A stretch of 44,320 bases of DNA from positions 1-44,320 of the forward strand of contig JAGZCC010000013.1 of NCBI GenBank assembly GCA_018369555.1, written 5' to 3'. Below, in pieces: positions 7,561 through 17,257 of the stretch (its first letter is position 1; each line of letters opens with the position of its first letter). Source of the DNA: Thomasclavelia spiroformis. Its GTDB lineage: Bacteria; Bacillota_I; Bacilli_A; Erysipelotrichales; Coprobacillaceae. Below the pieces are notes generated by a model that did not search any database, had not been told where the DNA came from, and saw nothing but the letters and a program-made list of their open reading frames with translations. The position numbers and the translations under genes were made by a program.

Positions 7561-9112
7561 ATATTATCTTCGTTGAGCATTCTTCCAGATTAATTACTTC
7601 ATCTACTATTGGCAAATAAAATTCTGGCTCGTGACTAACTAAAATAACAGCTCCTTTAAAAGCTTTAATTGCTGTTTGTAAAGATTCTTTAGCATCAACA
7701 TCTAAATGATTTGTTGGTTCATCTAAGACTAATACATTAGCCACACGATTCATAATCTTACATAATCTAACTTTCGCATTTTCACCACCGGATAAAACTT
7801 TCATCAAAGATTGGATGTGTTCAGTTGTCAATCCACATTTTGCTAACATCGCTCTTATTTCGCCATTATTACGATCTGGAAATTCATCCCATATATATTC
7901 TAATGCCGTTTTATTTATAGCTGCTTCTTCTTGCTTAAAAAAACCTATTTCAACATACGGATCTTTTTCTACTGTTCCACTATATGGTGTTTGCATACCA
8001 ATTAGTGTTTTTAATAGTGTTGTTTTTCCTAAACCATTAACTCCTTTAATCGCAATTTTTTTATTTCTTTCAAAAATAATATTCATTGGTTTTGTTAAAG
8101 GAGAATCATAACCAATTACCAAATCCTTACACTCAAATAAAACCTTCCCTGGAGTCCTTGCTTCAAGGAAAGAAAACGTTGGTTTAATCTTTTCTTTAGG
8201 TTTAGCAATCAAATCCATTTTATCTAATTTTTTCTGTCTTGAACTGGCCATATTTCTAGTTGCCACTCGTGCCTTATTTCGAGCAATAAAGTCTTCAAGA
8301 TCAGCAATTTCTTTTTGTTGCTTTTGATAACTTGCTTCTTGTTGTCTTTTTTTCAATTCAATCTGTTGCTCATAATAATTATAATCTCCTTTATATCTAG
8401 TTAAAACCCCATCTTCTAAATGATATATAACATTAATAACTTGATTTAAAAAAGTAATATCATGGCTAACTAAAATAAATGCATTTTCATAGTTCTTTAA
8501 AAAATTAATCAACCAATTAATATGCTGTTCATCTAAATAATTAGTTGGTTCATCAAGAATCAAAATCATTGGATTTTCTAATAATAACTTAGTCAATAAA
8601 ACCTTTGAACGTTGTCCTCCAGATAATGCATCTACCGGTTTATCTAAACCAATATCATTTAAACCTAAACCACTTGCAATTTCTTTGATTTTAACATCAA
8701 TCATATAAAAACCACCATGATCCAATATTTCCTGTATTTCTCCAACTTCTTCCATTAGTTTTTCCATTGTTTCACTATCACAATCTGCCATTTGTTCATA
8801 CATCGATAACATTTCTTGTTCTAAATCAAAATAATATTTAAAAGCATCTTGTAATACTTCATAAATTGTTTGACCTGCTTTTAAAACCGTATGTTGATCT
8901 AAATATCCGGTTGTAATTCTTTTACACCATTCAATCTTACCAGCATCCGGCTTAATCTTACCCGTGATGATATTTAAAAAAGTTGATTTTCCTTCGCCAT
9001 TTGCACCTACTAATCCAATATGTTCACCATTTAATAACCTAAAACTCGCATTTTCCAAAATTGTTCTGCCACCAAAATCATGACTCACATTTTCAACATT
9101 TAAAATACTCAT
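7559..9112 (-). CDS. ABC-F family ATPase (ribosome-associated)
   Basis: A 517-residue soluble protein with two ABC ATPase domains and no membrane segment. Domain 1 has Walker A GANGEGKST (36-44), signature LSGGQ and Walker B LILDEPTNYLD; domain 2 has GVNGLGKTT, LSGGE and LVLDEPTNHLD. The charged linker between them (about residues 235-310, rich in KRQQ and NKAR) is the P-site tRNA interaction motif region of ABC-F proteins, which act on the ribosome during translation; some give resistance to ribosome-targeting drugs. The sequence looks like the common Firmicute housekeeping type rather than a known resistance factor. RBS AGAGGT lies before the ATG. It follows trhA by 23 bases. Confidence 0.9.
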   Translation of the reverse strand: MSILNVENVSHDFGGRTILENASFRLLNGEHIGLVGANGEGKSTFLNIITGKIKPDAGKIEWCKRITTGYLDQHTVLKAGQTIYEVLQDAFKYYFDLEQEMLSMYEQMADCDSETMEKLMEEVGEIQEILDHGGFYMIDVKIKEIASGLGLNDIGLDKPVDALSGGQRSKVLLTKLLLENPMILILDEPTNYLDEQHINWLINFLKNYENAFILVSHDITFLNQVINVIYHLEDGVLTRYKGDYNYYEQQIELKKRQQEASYQKQQKEIADLEDFIARNKARVATRNMASSRQKKLDKMDLIAKPKEKIKPTFSFLEARTPGKVLFECKDLVIGYDSPLTKPMNIIFERNKKIAIKGVNGLGKTTLLKTLIGMQTPYSGTVEKDPYVEIGFFKQEEAAINKTALEYIWDEFPDRNNGEIRAMLAKCGLTTEHIQSLMKVLSGGENAKVRLCKIMNRVANVLVLDEPTNHLDVDAKESLQTAIKAFKGAVILVSHEPEFYLPIVDEVINLEECSTKII

Positions 9113-9135
9113 TATTTACCTCTTTTCACCCAAAT

Positions 9136-9810
9136 TTAAATAACATACAAAATAATACACAAAAAATGTAACACACTTCCTAACAATATCCACAAATGCC
9201 AGATACTATGCATATAGCGAAATTTATCTCCTAGAACATAAAAAATTGTCCCAATCGTATAAGCAATTCCACCTAATACTAATAGTAAAATTCCATTAAA
9301 CCCTACTGCCTCTGGTAATAAATTAAATTTAAAAACAATACACCATCCCATCACTAAATAACAAATCATTGAAAATTTAGCGTTACTTTCAATATCTATC
9401 GCATTTAAAATAATTCCAATAATTGTAAAAATCCAAACAACAGCAAAAATTGTCCATCCCCAAAATGGATCGATTGGTCGGATTGAACATAATACTACCG
9501 GCGTATAAGTACCTGCAATTAAAACAAAGATTGAGCAATGATCCATTATTTGAAAAACTTTTTTCCCTTTAGTATTTGGCGATAAACCATGATAAATACT
9601 ACTCATAGTATATAATAAAATCATTGAGATTCCATATATAATTCCTGATGCGATTCCATATCCATTACCTCTAATAGCGCCAAAAACAATACACAATACT
9701 AATACAGCTATTCCAAATACCCCACCAATAATATGGGTTACCATATTAAATATCTCTTCTCCACGAGTATAATTTGGTAACACGCGATCATCCAGTTTTG
9801 TTCGTTTCAT
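9136..9810 (-). CDS. trhA: Hemolysin III / PAQR family membrane protein TrhA
   Basis: A 224-residue, seven-helix membrane protein. The PAQR-family zinc motif is complete: SSIYHG, MDH with the conserved Asp, and HSIWHLWILLGSVLHF at the C terminus. Family members affect membrane fluidity and fatty-acid composition; the hemolysin name is historical. The ATG at 9810 has GGAGG six bases upstream; the ATG at 9828 is upstream of that site and is rejected. It is cotranscribed with the ABC-F gene. Confidence 0.9.
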   Translation of the reverse strand: MKRTKLDDRVLPNYTRGEEIFNMVTHIIGGVFGIAVLVLCIVFGAIRGNGYGIASGIIYGISMILLYTMSSIYHGLSPNTKGKKVFQIMDHCSIFVLIAGTYTPVVLCSIRPIDPFWGWTIFAVVWIFTIIGIILNAIDIESNAKFSMICYLVMGWCIVFKFNLLPEAVGFNGILLLVLGGIAYTIGTIFYVLGDKFRYMHSIWHLWILLGSVLHFLCIILYVI

Positions 9811-10030
9811 AAATACCTCCATCATCATTATATTAAAATATTAGTTATTTTTTCTAAAATTCTTATAAGCATTTTAAATCTACTTAATAAATATTACCAG
9901 TATTTAATTTACTATATGATATAAAAAATAACATTTTTCTATTATTTCCCTGGAAATTTTTAAAATATTCACTTTACTTAAAGAGTTTAACATAATAATC
10001 ATACCCACACCATACATACATTAATTTTCT

Positions 10031-10063
10031 ATAAAAAAATGTGGAAATGACCAATATCCACAT
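10031..10063 (-). terminator. Terminator of the VanY-type peptidase gene
   Basis: ATGTGGA (10039-10045) pairs with TCCACAT (10057-10063), overlapping the stop codon; on the minus strand it is followed by ATTTTTTTAT. Confidence 0.75.
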
Positions 10064-11250
10064 CATCTAACTTCCTTTAATTTATAATCAAATCCATACT
10101 TTAAAATATAATCTTCTAATATCCAATCATTATCATATATTATTTTGGCAATTTTTTTACCAACATATCTAAAATGCCAAGGTTCATTGGCAATTCCCGT
10201 AAAAGAACAACGCTCCTTAGGATACCTTAAAATAAAACCATATTTATACGCATTTTTTACTACCCATCTATACTCATCACTATCTCCAAACACCATTCTA
10301 TTTTTATCAATAACACTTTGACTAGTAAGATCAACACCCAAACCCAATTGATGTTCACTAGAACCCGGTTTTGAAACTAGTTTACTTGCAGTTGTTTTAT
10401 CATACTTTCTAAAATATTCTTCATATATTTCCAGTTGACTTTCATAACTGCGATACCCACTATTTAATACTAAATGATAACCTTTTTTTAATGCATCTTG
10501 ATACATGTCTTCTAAAGCTTCAGCTGCATCTTTACGTAATTTTTTATTATTACAATCAGGTGCAATTGGAATATTTGGTGTAACCAATTCTTTTGGTTCA
10601 TAATCTTTTGATAATCTAAAGCCTTTTTTGATTAACACCTCTATTTTTTCTGGTTGTAATATTTGATATTCTTTAGTAACTTGATTTTTTGAATTTATAA
10701 ATGGATATGTAGTCATTAATACAGCTTCAATTGGATTTTTATTTAATGATATATATTTGTTTATATCTTTAAATGTTATTCCATTTATATTTAAATACGG
10801 TTGTATGTTTGAATAACTATAGTTATTATCTATTAACATTTGAAAATCATCAATTGAAGCATATTTCATTAATGAAATTATTTGATCATAAGTATAATTT
10901 AATTTTATTAAATTTTTATAATACTTATCATAAAATGTATCAATATATTCAATTACTTCTTTTTTTGATAATTCTTTTTTATATACTTGATATTTTTGAT
11001 ATTCTAAATAATGTTTATCATTATCAATCTCATTCCACGATTTAATATCAATCAGTGCACTACTATTCAAAAAACGTTTAACTGTTTCATCACCTAAATT
11101 TAAAATAATACTCTGTTCACTAAATGAATAACCCTTTAAAAATAAATTAATTCGTTCAAAATTAAAAAAAATCACTCCAGCTAAAATAACTAAAGTACCC
11201 ATAATAACAATAATACTTTCTTTTGAAATTCTTCTTTTTCTATGCATCAT
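10063..11250 (-). CDS. D-alanyl-D-alanine carboxypeptidase, VanY/LdcB type (peptidase M15B), membrane-anchored
   Basis: A ~395-residue protein with a basic N terminus, one membrane segment (ESIIVIMGTLVILAGVIFF) and a C-terminal M15B peptidase domain. Catalytic features are visible: SGYRSYESQ, SSEHQLGLGVDL (zinc His and Asp) and EPWHFRYVG (zinc His). The enzyme trims terminal D-Ala from wall peptides outside the membrane. The ~190-residue middle, with repeated IxxLxxY stretches, is an N-terminal extension seen in Firmicute members. Start: codons ATG-TTG-ATG-ATG; AGGGG suits the third codon (11250). It is a single-gene unit. The absence of vanR/S/H/A/X genes argues for housekeeping, not glycopeptide resistance. 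Confidence 0.9.
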   Translation of the reverse strand: MMHRKRRISKESIIVIMGTLVILAGVIFFNFERINLFLKGYSFSEQSIILNLGDETVKRFLNSSALIDIKSWNEIDNDKHYLEYQKYQVYKKELSKKEVIEYIDTFYDKYYKNLIKLNYTYDQIISLMKYASIDDFQMLIDNNYSYSNIQPYLNINGITFKDINKYISLNKNPIEAVLMTTYPFINSKNQVTKEYQILQPEKIEVLIKKGFRLSKDYEPKELVTPNIPIAPDCNNKKLRKDAAEALEDMYQDALKKGYHLVLNSGYRSYESQLEIYEEYFRKYDKTTASKLVSKPGSSEHQLGLGVDLTSQSVIDKNRMVFGDSDEYRWVVKNAYKYGFILRYPKERCSFTGIANEPWHFRYVGKKIAKIIYDNDWILEDYILKYGFDYKLKEVR

Positions 11251-11371
11251 CAACATTCCCCTTTATTTGATATATAGCTAATGATAACTAAAAACAAAGA
11301 ATATTTTTTCAAAAATTCCATATAAAAATCCTACAAAAAACATAATAATTTATTACATTTTTATTACAGAT

Positions 11372-11422
11372 AAAAAAGCCATAACAAAATAAATAGTTTT
11401 CTATTTATTCGTCAGGCTTTTT
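11372..11422 (-). terminator. Terminator of the DUF885 lipoprotein gene
   Basis: AAAAAAGCC (11372-11380) pairs with GGCTTTTT (11415-11422), with an inner stem AAATAAATAG/CTATTTATT. It lies directly after the stop codon at 11429 on the minus strand and ends in Ts. Confidence 0.8.
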
Positions 11423-11428
11423 CAATAA

Positions 11429-13207
11429 TTATTTATTTGAACTAATATATTTATTTACTTGCTTTTCTAAAATTTTAAATGGGGCAGGACCTGTAGATAA
11501 AATCACTTCATGAAAATCAATTGCTGAAAATTTATCTCCTAATTCCTTGCTTGCATTATTATATAAATCTTCAAACAAGAATCCAGATAAATAATATTGT
11601 AAATAATTTGTAGGTGTTTCAATAAATAAATTATATTGTTCCAACATTGCCTCTTCATCATCAATATTAAAATTTTCTTTCCAATAATTTTGATAATCTT
11701 CATATGTCCATCCATCATAATGAATTCCAATGTCCATTAAAGCAATTACAATTGACGTAAATTTATCATTTAAACTCAAAAGATGTAACACATCTTTATC
11801 TTCTACTGGGGCGTATTTATAACCATTCCATTCTACATATGTTGCCCAGCCTTCACTATACCCATTATAATCTATTAAATATCTTACCGTTGGAATATTC
11901 TTTTGTTGTTTAAAATACGTATGTTGATACATATGTCCTGGATAACCTTCATGTTCAATTGTTCCAAATAAATCTTGTGAATATTCACCATTTATATAAA
12001 TTAATTCTGGTGTATCAATTGGTGCATCTATTTTTCCTTGTAAATAAGCCGCTGGTGAGAAATTATCTTTCCAAGCTTCTGGTACAGTAATAATTTCATA
12101 GTTTAAATTATCAATTTTAGGAAAATCAATATTTATTGCTGTTTTTAAATAATCTAATGTTTCTGATACAGAAGTAAAATCTGAATACTTTACATCATTT
12201 AAATTTGTCATATTAGCTAAATCTGGATTTTTTTGTATCAATGTTGTTAGTTCTTCATAAATTTCAAGCATTTTATTTTGAAGATACTCTTTAACTTCTT
12301 TAACACTCATATCAGTCCCTACTCCAGCTTTAAGCATCTCTTCATAATATTCTTTTCCATCTGGGCTAAAATGTAATCCCAAATTTTCTGTATTAGTCGG
12401 TGTTATTTTCTTTAATTCTTCTTCTAAACTAAGATAAGCATTTTTTAAGTTAACTGATACTAATTGTTCATTTTTTTGTTTTGCTTCAGCTTTTTGTTCA
12501 TCATTTAAAAATTCAATTTCATCAATTCTTTTATTAATTCTTTCAATCAAATAAGCATCGCTATTAGTAGTATAATTTTGACATTGCTCAATTGTTTTTT
12601 CTAAAATATTTTTAGGTAATCCACTTTTATTTTCTTGACGAGCTTTTTCAATTTCCGCATATTCTAAAAAATTTTCCTGCGCACTTTCTAGCATATTAAA
12701 ATAGCTATCTAAATCATTTTGCCGCTCAAACGTATATTCACTTAAAAGTAATGGTAACTGCGCTTGAAAGCTAATAAAACTTCCTAAATAATTATTACTT
12801 AAATCATAGTATTTATAAATATAACTTCCTCTTTCTAAACTATCAACTAAAATATCATATGTTAACTGTTGATCCTTAGATAATTTATAATAATCAAATT
12901 TTTTTAATTCCTTTAAAATCTTATCACTTTCTTTTTTACTTTCTTTATAATCCTCTTCATCACTACACGGCAATTCCAACAACTCTTCTTCAAACCCATA
13001 ATTACTTGGATTTTCAAAAGTAAACTCTAAATTCATATCGTTATCACTAAGCAATTTAGTAGGTAATTTTTCTATATAGGCAGCAAATTCTTTTGAATCA
13101 TTTTTAATACTAGTAGTATCCTTATTATTACTACCACATCCAACAACATTAAATACCAGTAATAACCCTAAAACTACCGATATAATCTTTTTATAATTTT
13201 TCATCAT
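11429..13207 (-). CDS. DUF885 family lipoprotein, predicted zinc peptidase
   Basis: A ~592-residue lipoprotein: MMKNYKKIISVVLGLLLVFN signal, lipobox VVGC, then a Ser/Asn/Lys linker. The long alpha-helical body carries a DUF885 signature: GTIEHEGYPGHMYQ, a zinc-peptidase-like HExxxxH, followed by YSEGWATYVE and, near the C terminus, STGPAPFKILEKQV. The family is thought to hydrolyse peptides; the substrate is unknown. It would sit on the outer face of the membrane. GGTGAT precedes the ATG pair at 13207/13204; the ATG at 13219 has no site. It has its own terminator and stands alone. Confidence 0.88.
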   Translation of the reverse strand: MMKNYKKIISVVLGLLLVFNVVGCGSNNKDTTSIKNDSKEFAAYIEKLPTKLLSDNDMNLEFTFENPSNYGFEEELLELPCSDEEDYKESKKESDKILKELKKFDYYKLSKDQQLTYDILVDSLERGSYIYKYYDLSNNYLGSFISFQAQLPLLLSEYTFERQNDLDSYFNMLESAQENFLEYAEIEKARQENKSGLPKNILEKTIEQCQNYTTNSDAYLIERINKRIDEIEFLNDEQKAEAKQKNEQLVSVNLKNAYLSLEEELKKITPTNTENLGLHFSPDGKEYYEEMLKAGVGTDMSVKEVKEYLQNKMLEIYEELTTLIQKNPDLANMTNLNDVKYSDFTSVSETLDYLKTAINIDFPKIDNLNYEIITVPEAWKDNFSPAAYLQGKIDAPIDTPELIYINGEYSQDLFGTIEHEGYPGHMYQHTYFKQQKNIPTVRYLIDYNGYSEGWATYVEWNGYKYAPVEDKDVLHLLSLNDKFTSIVIALMDIGIHYDGWTYEDYQNYWKENFNIDDEEAMLEQYNLFIETPTNYLQYYLSGFLFEDLYNNASKELGDKFSAIDFHEVILSTGPAPFKILEKQVNKYISSNK

Positions 13208-13386
13208 ATCACCATCCATATTATATTATTAACATTTTTTTATTTATTTTCAAAATTTAAACACTAACTCTTTCTATTCTTTTAATTTAACACCACATTT
13301 CTAATATTAGGGTACCATTTATTTTCCAAGATGTAAACACCAACAAACTACCAAACAAATAATAGATGTATCCCTTAATGTATTAA

Positions 13387-13974
13387 TTAAAAATTCCCCT
13401 TTAAATATACATTTACAATAATATTTGCTACCTCATCTAACCCTAAATCACTATTTAAAGTTAAATCAAAATTCTTTAATTGTCCCCATTTATTAGTAGT
13501 ATAATAATTATAGTAATTACTTCTTGATTTATCTTTTTTAACTACATACTTTTTATAATCATCATGGATCTCTTGATACTCATTTTTTACCCTTTTAATT
13601 CTAGATTCCAATGGTGCATGAATAAATACTTTTAATACATTATCATAATCTTCTAAAATATAATCAGCACATCCGCTTACAATAATGCAAGTATCATAAT
13701 TTGCAAGATGACGAATAATTTTTGATTGCATTGTATATACCTGATCATTTAAAGGTAAATTAAGTGTTCCTGATGATAAGCTATACATAAAGCCAGATGC
13801 TTTTTGTTCAGCAACTTTTCTAATTACATCGACATCAAATCCCATTTCTTTAGCAGCCAAATCAATAATTTCATTATCATAATAAACAATGCCTAATTTT
13901 TCTGCTACCTTTTGAGCAATTATTCTTCCTCCTGAACCATATTCTCTAGCGATAGTTATAATTTTTTTAGCCAT
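13387..13974 (-). CDS. Cytidylate kinase-like family protein
   Basis: A 195-residue P-loop protein: IITIAREYGSGGRIIAQKVAEKLG at the N terminus is a Walker A variant of the cytidylate-kinase-like family, followed by YYDNEIIDLAAKE, a VSGCADYILEDY strand and HAPLESRIKRVK (LID-like arginines). True Cmk has GPAGSGKS, so this is the paralogous family often next to regulatory or nucleotide genes; its substrate is not established. GAGGAGG precedes the ATG. It stands alone, divergent from the GTPase pair. Confidence 0.85.
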   Translation of the reverse strand: MAKKIITIAREYGSGGRIIAQKVAEKLGIVYYDNEIIDLAAKEMGFDVDVIRKVAEQKASGFMYSLSSGTLNLPLNDQVYTMQSKIIRHLANYDTCIIVSGCADYILEDYDNVLKVFIHAPLESRIKRVKNEYQEIHDDYKKYVVKKDKSRSNYYNYYTTNKWGQLKNFDLTLNSDLGLDEVANIIVNVYLKGNF

Positions 13975-14082
13975 AATAGCTACCTCCTCTTTTATATTTT
14001 AACATAATTCATCTATCATATAGTAATATTTTTATTATATATTTAGACCATATTTTAATAAAAATTTAATAAAATATATTAT

Positions 14083-14111
14083 TTGTACCAAAAAAAACAT
14101 AGTGCTATAAT
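14083..14111 (+). promoter_or_regulatory. Promoter of the COG0523 GTPase pair
   Basis: TTGTAC (14083-14088), 17-base spacer, TATAAT (14106-14111) with a TG-C extended -10. No clear Zur-type palindrome is visible around it. Confidence 0.7.
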
Positions 14112-14135
14112 GTTTTAGATAAGGAGATGAATTTA

Positions 14136-15131
14136 ATGAGTAAAGTTGATATTATATCTGGTTTTCTTGGTGCCGGTAAAACAACGTTTATAAAAAAATT
14201 AATTAAGGATGTCTACCAAGATGAACAAATTGTATTAATCGAAAATGAATTTGGTGAAATTGGGATTGATGGTACTTTTATGAATGATAGTGGTATAGAA
14301 GTTACTGAAATTAATTCAGGATGTATTTGCTGTAGCCTAGTTGGTGATTTTGAAATGTCATTAAAAGAAGTTTTAAAAACATATCATCCTGATCGAATTA
14401 TTATTGAACCCTCAGGAGTAGGTAAATTATCAGATGTAATCAAAGCAGTTAATAATGTTTCAAGTGATGAATTAATTTTAGATAATTATATAACTGTAAT
14501 CGATGCCAAAAAATGTCGTTTATATACGAAAAATTTTGGAGAATTCTTTAATAATCAAATTGAATATGCTTCATTAGTTATTTTAAGCAGAACACAAGAT
14601 ATTAGTGATTTTCAACTAGATGAATGTATTAAAATAATTAAAAAATATAATGATCATGCAAATATTATCACTACTCCTTGGCTTCAACTAACTAAACAAG
14701 CAATCATTAACGCTTTTAGTAATATCTCTTTTCAAAACGATTTATTAAAACAAGTAAATGACGAGCATGAATGTTATCATCATGAACATCACGAGCATCA
14801 TGAATGCGATTGTCATCATGAGCATCACAAGCATCATAACCACCATGCTGATGAAGTATTTACTAGCTGGGGAATCCAAACTCCTAAAAAATATTCAAAA
14901 ATGCAGTTAGAAATTATTTTAAAAAAATTAAGTACACAAAATGAATATGGAAATATATTAAGAGCTAAGGGCTATGTTGATAGCACTGAGGATGAATGGT
15001 TGTATTTTGATTTAGTTCCCGGTGAATACCAAATTCGTACAGGACTAGCTGATTTTACAGGAAGAATTTGTGTTATTGGTGAAAATTTAGATGAAAATAA
15101 GTTATTAGTTTTATTTAATGAGGTAAATTAA
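14136..15131 (+). CDS. COG0523 / CobW-family GTPase with His-rich loop, predicted metallochaperone
   Basis: A ~331-residue G3E GTPase. Walker A is GFLGAGKTT near the N terminus, then ENEFGEIGIDG, the metal-binding SGCICCS (CxCC) and IIEPSGVG. Between the GTPase core and the CobW C-terminal domain lies a remarkable run, about residues 205-235, with roughly 15 His plus Cys and Glu, expected to bind zinc or another transition metal. Known family members deliver metal to target enzymes by GTP hydrolysis. The ATG at 14136 has AGGAG eight to nine bases upstream; the ATG at 14127 overlaps the site. The stop overlaps the next start (TAATG), so both products are made together. Confidence 0.92.
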   Translation: MSKVDIISGFLGAGKTTFIKKLIKDVYQDEQIVLIENEFGEIGIDGTFMNDSGIEVTEINSGCICCSLVGDFEMSLKEVLKTYHPDRIIIEPSGVGKLSDVIKAVNNVSSDELILDNYITVIDAKKCRLYTKNFGEFFNNQIEYASLVILSRTQDISDFQLDECIKIIKKYNDHANIITTPWLQLTKQAIINAFSNISFQNDLLKQVNDEHECYHHEHHEHHECDCHHEHHKHHNHHADEVFTSWGIQTPKKYSKMQLEIILKKLSTQNEYGNILRAKGYVDSTEDEWLYFDLVPGEYQIRTGLADFTGRICVIGENLDENKLLVLFNEVN

Positions 15132-16072
15132 TGGAAACACGTGTTTATATTTTTACTGGATTTCTTGATAGTGGGAAAACTTCATTTATTAATGATACTT
15201 TAATGAATCCTGATTTTTATAGTGGTGAAGATACTTTATTAATCAGTTTTGAAGAAGGTGAAGTTTCATACAATGAAACTTCTTTAAAAAAATCAAATGC
15301 TGCTTTAGAAATACTTGATTATGAAAATGTTACTACTTTACAATTAAAGCAATTAGAATTAAAACATCGTCCTACTCAAATTATCATCGAAGCAAATGGA
15401 ATGATGGATTTAAATACTTTTGTAAAAGAAAAAATTCCTAGAAATTGGAATGTTGTACAAGTATTAACTACTATTAATGCCAATACTTTTAGTATGTATT
15501 TAAATAATATGCGTTCTTTAGTATATGGTCAAATTGTATTCAGTGACTTAGTTATTTTTAATCGTTATAATAAAAATATTAAAAAATCAATGCTTAGAAA
15601 TAATATTAAAGCAATTAATAGTAATACCCAAATTATTTATGAATTCGAAAATGGTACTATTGATACAACCAATATTATCGATGATTTACCATTCGATACT
15701 AATAAAGATTATTTAGAAATAGAGGATCATAATTTTGGTATTTTCTGTATGGATGCAATGGATCATCCTAGTAAGTATGTAAATAAAACAGTAAAATTAA
15801 AAGGCAAATTTATAGGTTTAGATCGTTTAATTGAAAATGGTTTTATTTTAGGAAGACAAGCTTTAGTTTGCTGTGAAGAAGATACAACATTAATCGGAAT
15901 GGTTTGTATAAGTCCTCTTGCAAATAAACTTATTCCTGAAGAATGGATTATTGTTGAAGGAAAGATATCTACTAGCTATGATCAAGAATATCAAAAAGAT
16001 ATTCCTATTTTAACAGTTGAACAATTAAGCGTAATACCACCATTAGAAAATCAATATGTAACTTTTGATTAA
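15131..16072 (+). CDS. Divergent COG0523-type GTPase fused to a YcgQ/DUF1980-like C-terminal domain
   Basis: A 313-residue protein. The N-terminal ~190 residues are a G3E P-loop domain (Walker A GFLDSGKTS, then IIIEANGMMDL), but the CxCC metal motif of its neighbour is missing, the segment there reading EEGEVSYNETS. From about residue 200 it matches the soluble tail of YcgQ/TIGR03943 proteins: FGIFCMDAMDHPSKYVNKTV, FILGRQALVCCEEDTTLIGM and EEWIIVEGKIS, ending PPLENQYVTF. YcgQ normally is a membrane protein acting with the YcgR permease; here its tail is on a soluble GTPase and no permease gene is in the window. It overlaps the upstream GTPase by one base, so the two probably act together in metal handling. 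Confidence 0.85.
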   Translation: METRVYIFTGFLDSGKTSFINDTLMNPDFYSGEDTLLISFEEGEVSYNETSLKKSNAALEILDYENVTTLQLKQLELKHRPTQIIIEANGMMDLNTFVKEKIPRNWNVVQVLTTINANTFSMYLNNMRSLVYGQIVFSDLVIFNRYNKNIKKSMLRNNIKAINSNTQIIYEFENGTIDTTNIIDDLPFDTNKDYLEIEDHNFGIFCMDAMDHPSKYVNKTVKLKGKFIGLDRLIENGFILGRQALVCCEEDTTLIGMVCISPLANKLIPEEWIIVEGKISTSYDQEYQKDIPILTVEQLSVIPPLENQYVTFD

Positions 16073-16077
16073 TTAAT

Positions 16078-16099
16078 AAAAACAGCTTTAGCTGTTTTT
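16078..16099. terminator. Bidirectional terminator between convergent genes
   Basis: AAAAACAGC (16078-16086), loop TTTA, GCTGTTTTT (16091-16099). The loop holds the stop codon of the leftward PucR-type gene. Confidence 0.85.
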
Positions 16100-17257
16100 T
16101 TCTTCCAAAACTTTTTTAATATAATATGATATCATATATGGCATCTTTTCTTCAAAAGTAGTTAATTGGCAATTCAATAATTCCTTTATTTTATTCATAC
16201 GATAATTAATCGTATTTCGATGCATATATAAATTTTTAGCCATTGCTATTTGACTTTCCCCATAAATTAAATAATAAAATAATGTTTTTTCTAATTCACC
16301 ATGATGTTTTTGATCATAATCAATTAGCGGTTGTAATAATCGATGATACATTTCAGTTAATATTTGTTTATCTTCAATTGAAAAAAGAATCTGATATACT
16401 CCCATATCCTCAAAAAATATTATTGGTGATTTAAATTGTATTGCCATTAAAACAGCCGCTTTAGCACGTTTATAACTTAAATAAACCTGTCCAAGATCCT
16501 TCATTTGACTCCCTATTCCCAAATATATCCTTTTATCATCAATTCGCTTTTTAGCTCGCTTATCCATTTTATTAATTATTACTTTTAATTCATCAATTTT
16601 AAGATTATTAACTACTAAAACAAAATATCCATCATACCAAAAAAAAGCATACGAACTATTAATCTTTTCAAAACACAATTCTATTTGAAAAGCTATTTTC
16701 CTTCTTTCAATTGCATTAAAATTATCCGATCCTTCTACTCTAATTAAGACAACCTGAAAATCACCATCAACATCAAATGCACTCATTAATTGTGGTCTAA
16801 CTTCTTCAATTATTTGATTATTAGTTAAAATTTCTTTAAAAAGTTTAGATATTTCTCGATCTTCTTTTTCCGAGTATAAACAACGCATACAAAAATCTTT
16901 AATTAAATCTGCAAGATGAACTTCCCAGGGAATTATTAAAAGAGGAAATTCATGATCATCACAATAAGCAACAATAGTAGATGGAATTTCAAATATATAC
17001 TTACCAATATTTATAATTAAACCCACACTATTATACTTTATTAAACATTTAATAAGCGTAAAAAGTTCCTCTTCACTTTGAAACCCATGGCCAGTCGTTA
17101 CTACTAATTCTTTACCCCATAACTGTTGAATTATTGTTGTATCTTCAATCATATGTACCCAACTGATTGCATTACTACAACCATCTCGTCCGGCTAGTAA
17201 CTTTAAATGATACTGTTCTTGACTTTGATTTAAAGCATCTTCTAGTGTAAATCCCAT
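16088..17257 (-). CDS. PucR/CdaR-family transcriptional regulator
   Basis: A 389-residue regulator with the PucR layout: N-terminal PucR domain (~1-125, with LAGRDGCSNAISWVHMIEDTTI and ELVVTTG), a GGDEF-like middle, and a C-terminal HTH_30 (AMAKNLYMHRNTINYRMNKIKELL). PucR-type proteins activate purine or other catabolic operons; none is adjacent, so the target is unknown. The ribosome site is poor (AAGTG), and TTGACA lies at 17285-17290 on the minus strand without an obvious -10 at the right distance. The next object upstream is a dead IS element, so a former neighbour may have been lost. Confidence 0.88.
   Translation of the reverse strand: MGFTLEDALNQSQEQYHLKLLAGRDGCSNAISWVHMIEDTTIIQQLWGKELVVTTGHGFQSEEELFTLIKCLIKYNSVGLIINIGKYIFEIPSTIVAYCDDHEFPLLIIPWEVHLADLIKDFCMRCLYSEKEDREISKLFKEILTNNQIIEEVRPQLMSAFDVDGDFQVVLIRVEGSDNFNAIERRKIAFQIELCFEKINSSYAFFWYDGYFVLVVNNLKIDELKVIINKMDKRAKKRIDDKRIYLGIGSQMKDLGQVYLSYKRAKAAVLMAIQFKSPIIFFEDMGVYQILFSIEDKQILTEMYHRLLQPLIDYDQKHHGELEKTLFYYLIYGESQIAMAKNLYMHRNTINYRMNKIKELLNCQLTTFEEKMPYMISYYIKKVLEEKNS

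Noticed and set aside
7559..9112. Antibiotic-resistance ABC-F gene
   Set aside because: The sequence resembles the ubiquitous housekeeping branch, and no resistance-type leader peptide is visible upstream.
10063..11250. Vancomycin resistance gene vanY
   Set aside because: The domain is right, but no van regulatory or ligase genes are present; a housekeeping carboxypeptidase is more likely.
14770..14850. CAT/CAC-rich tract as a DNA repeat or CRISPR-like element
   Set aside because: It is the coding sequence of the His-rich loop, in frame, with no spacer-repeat pattern.
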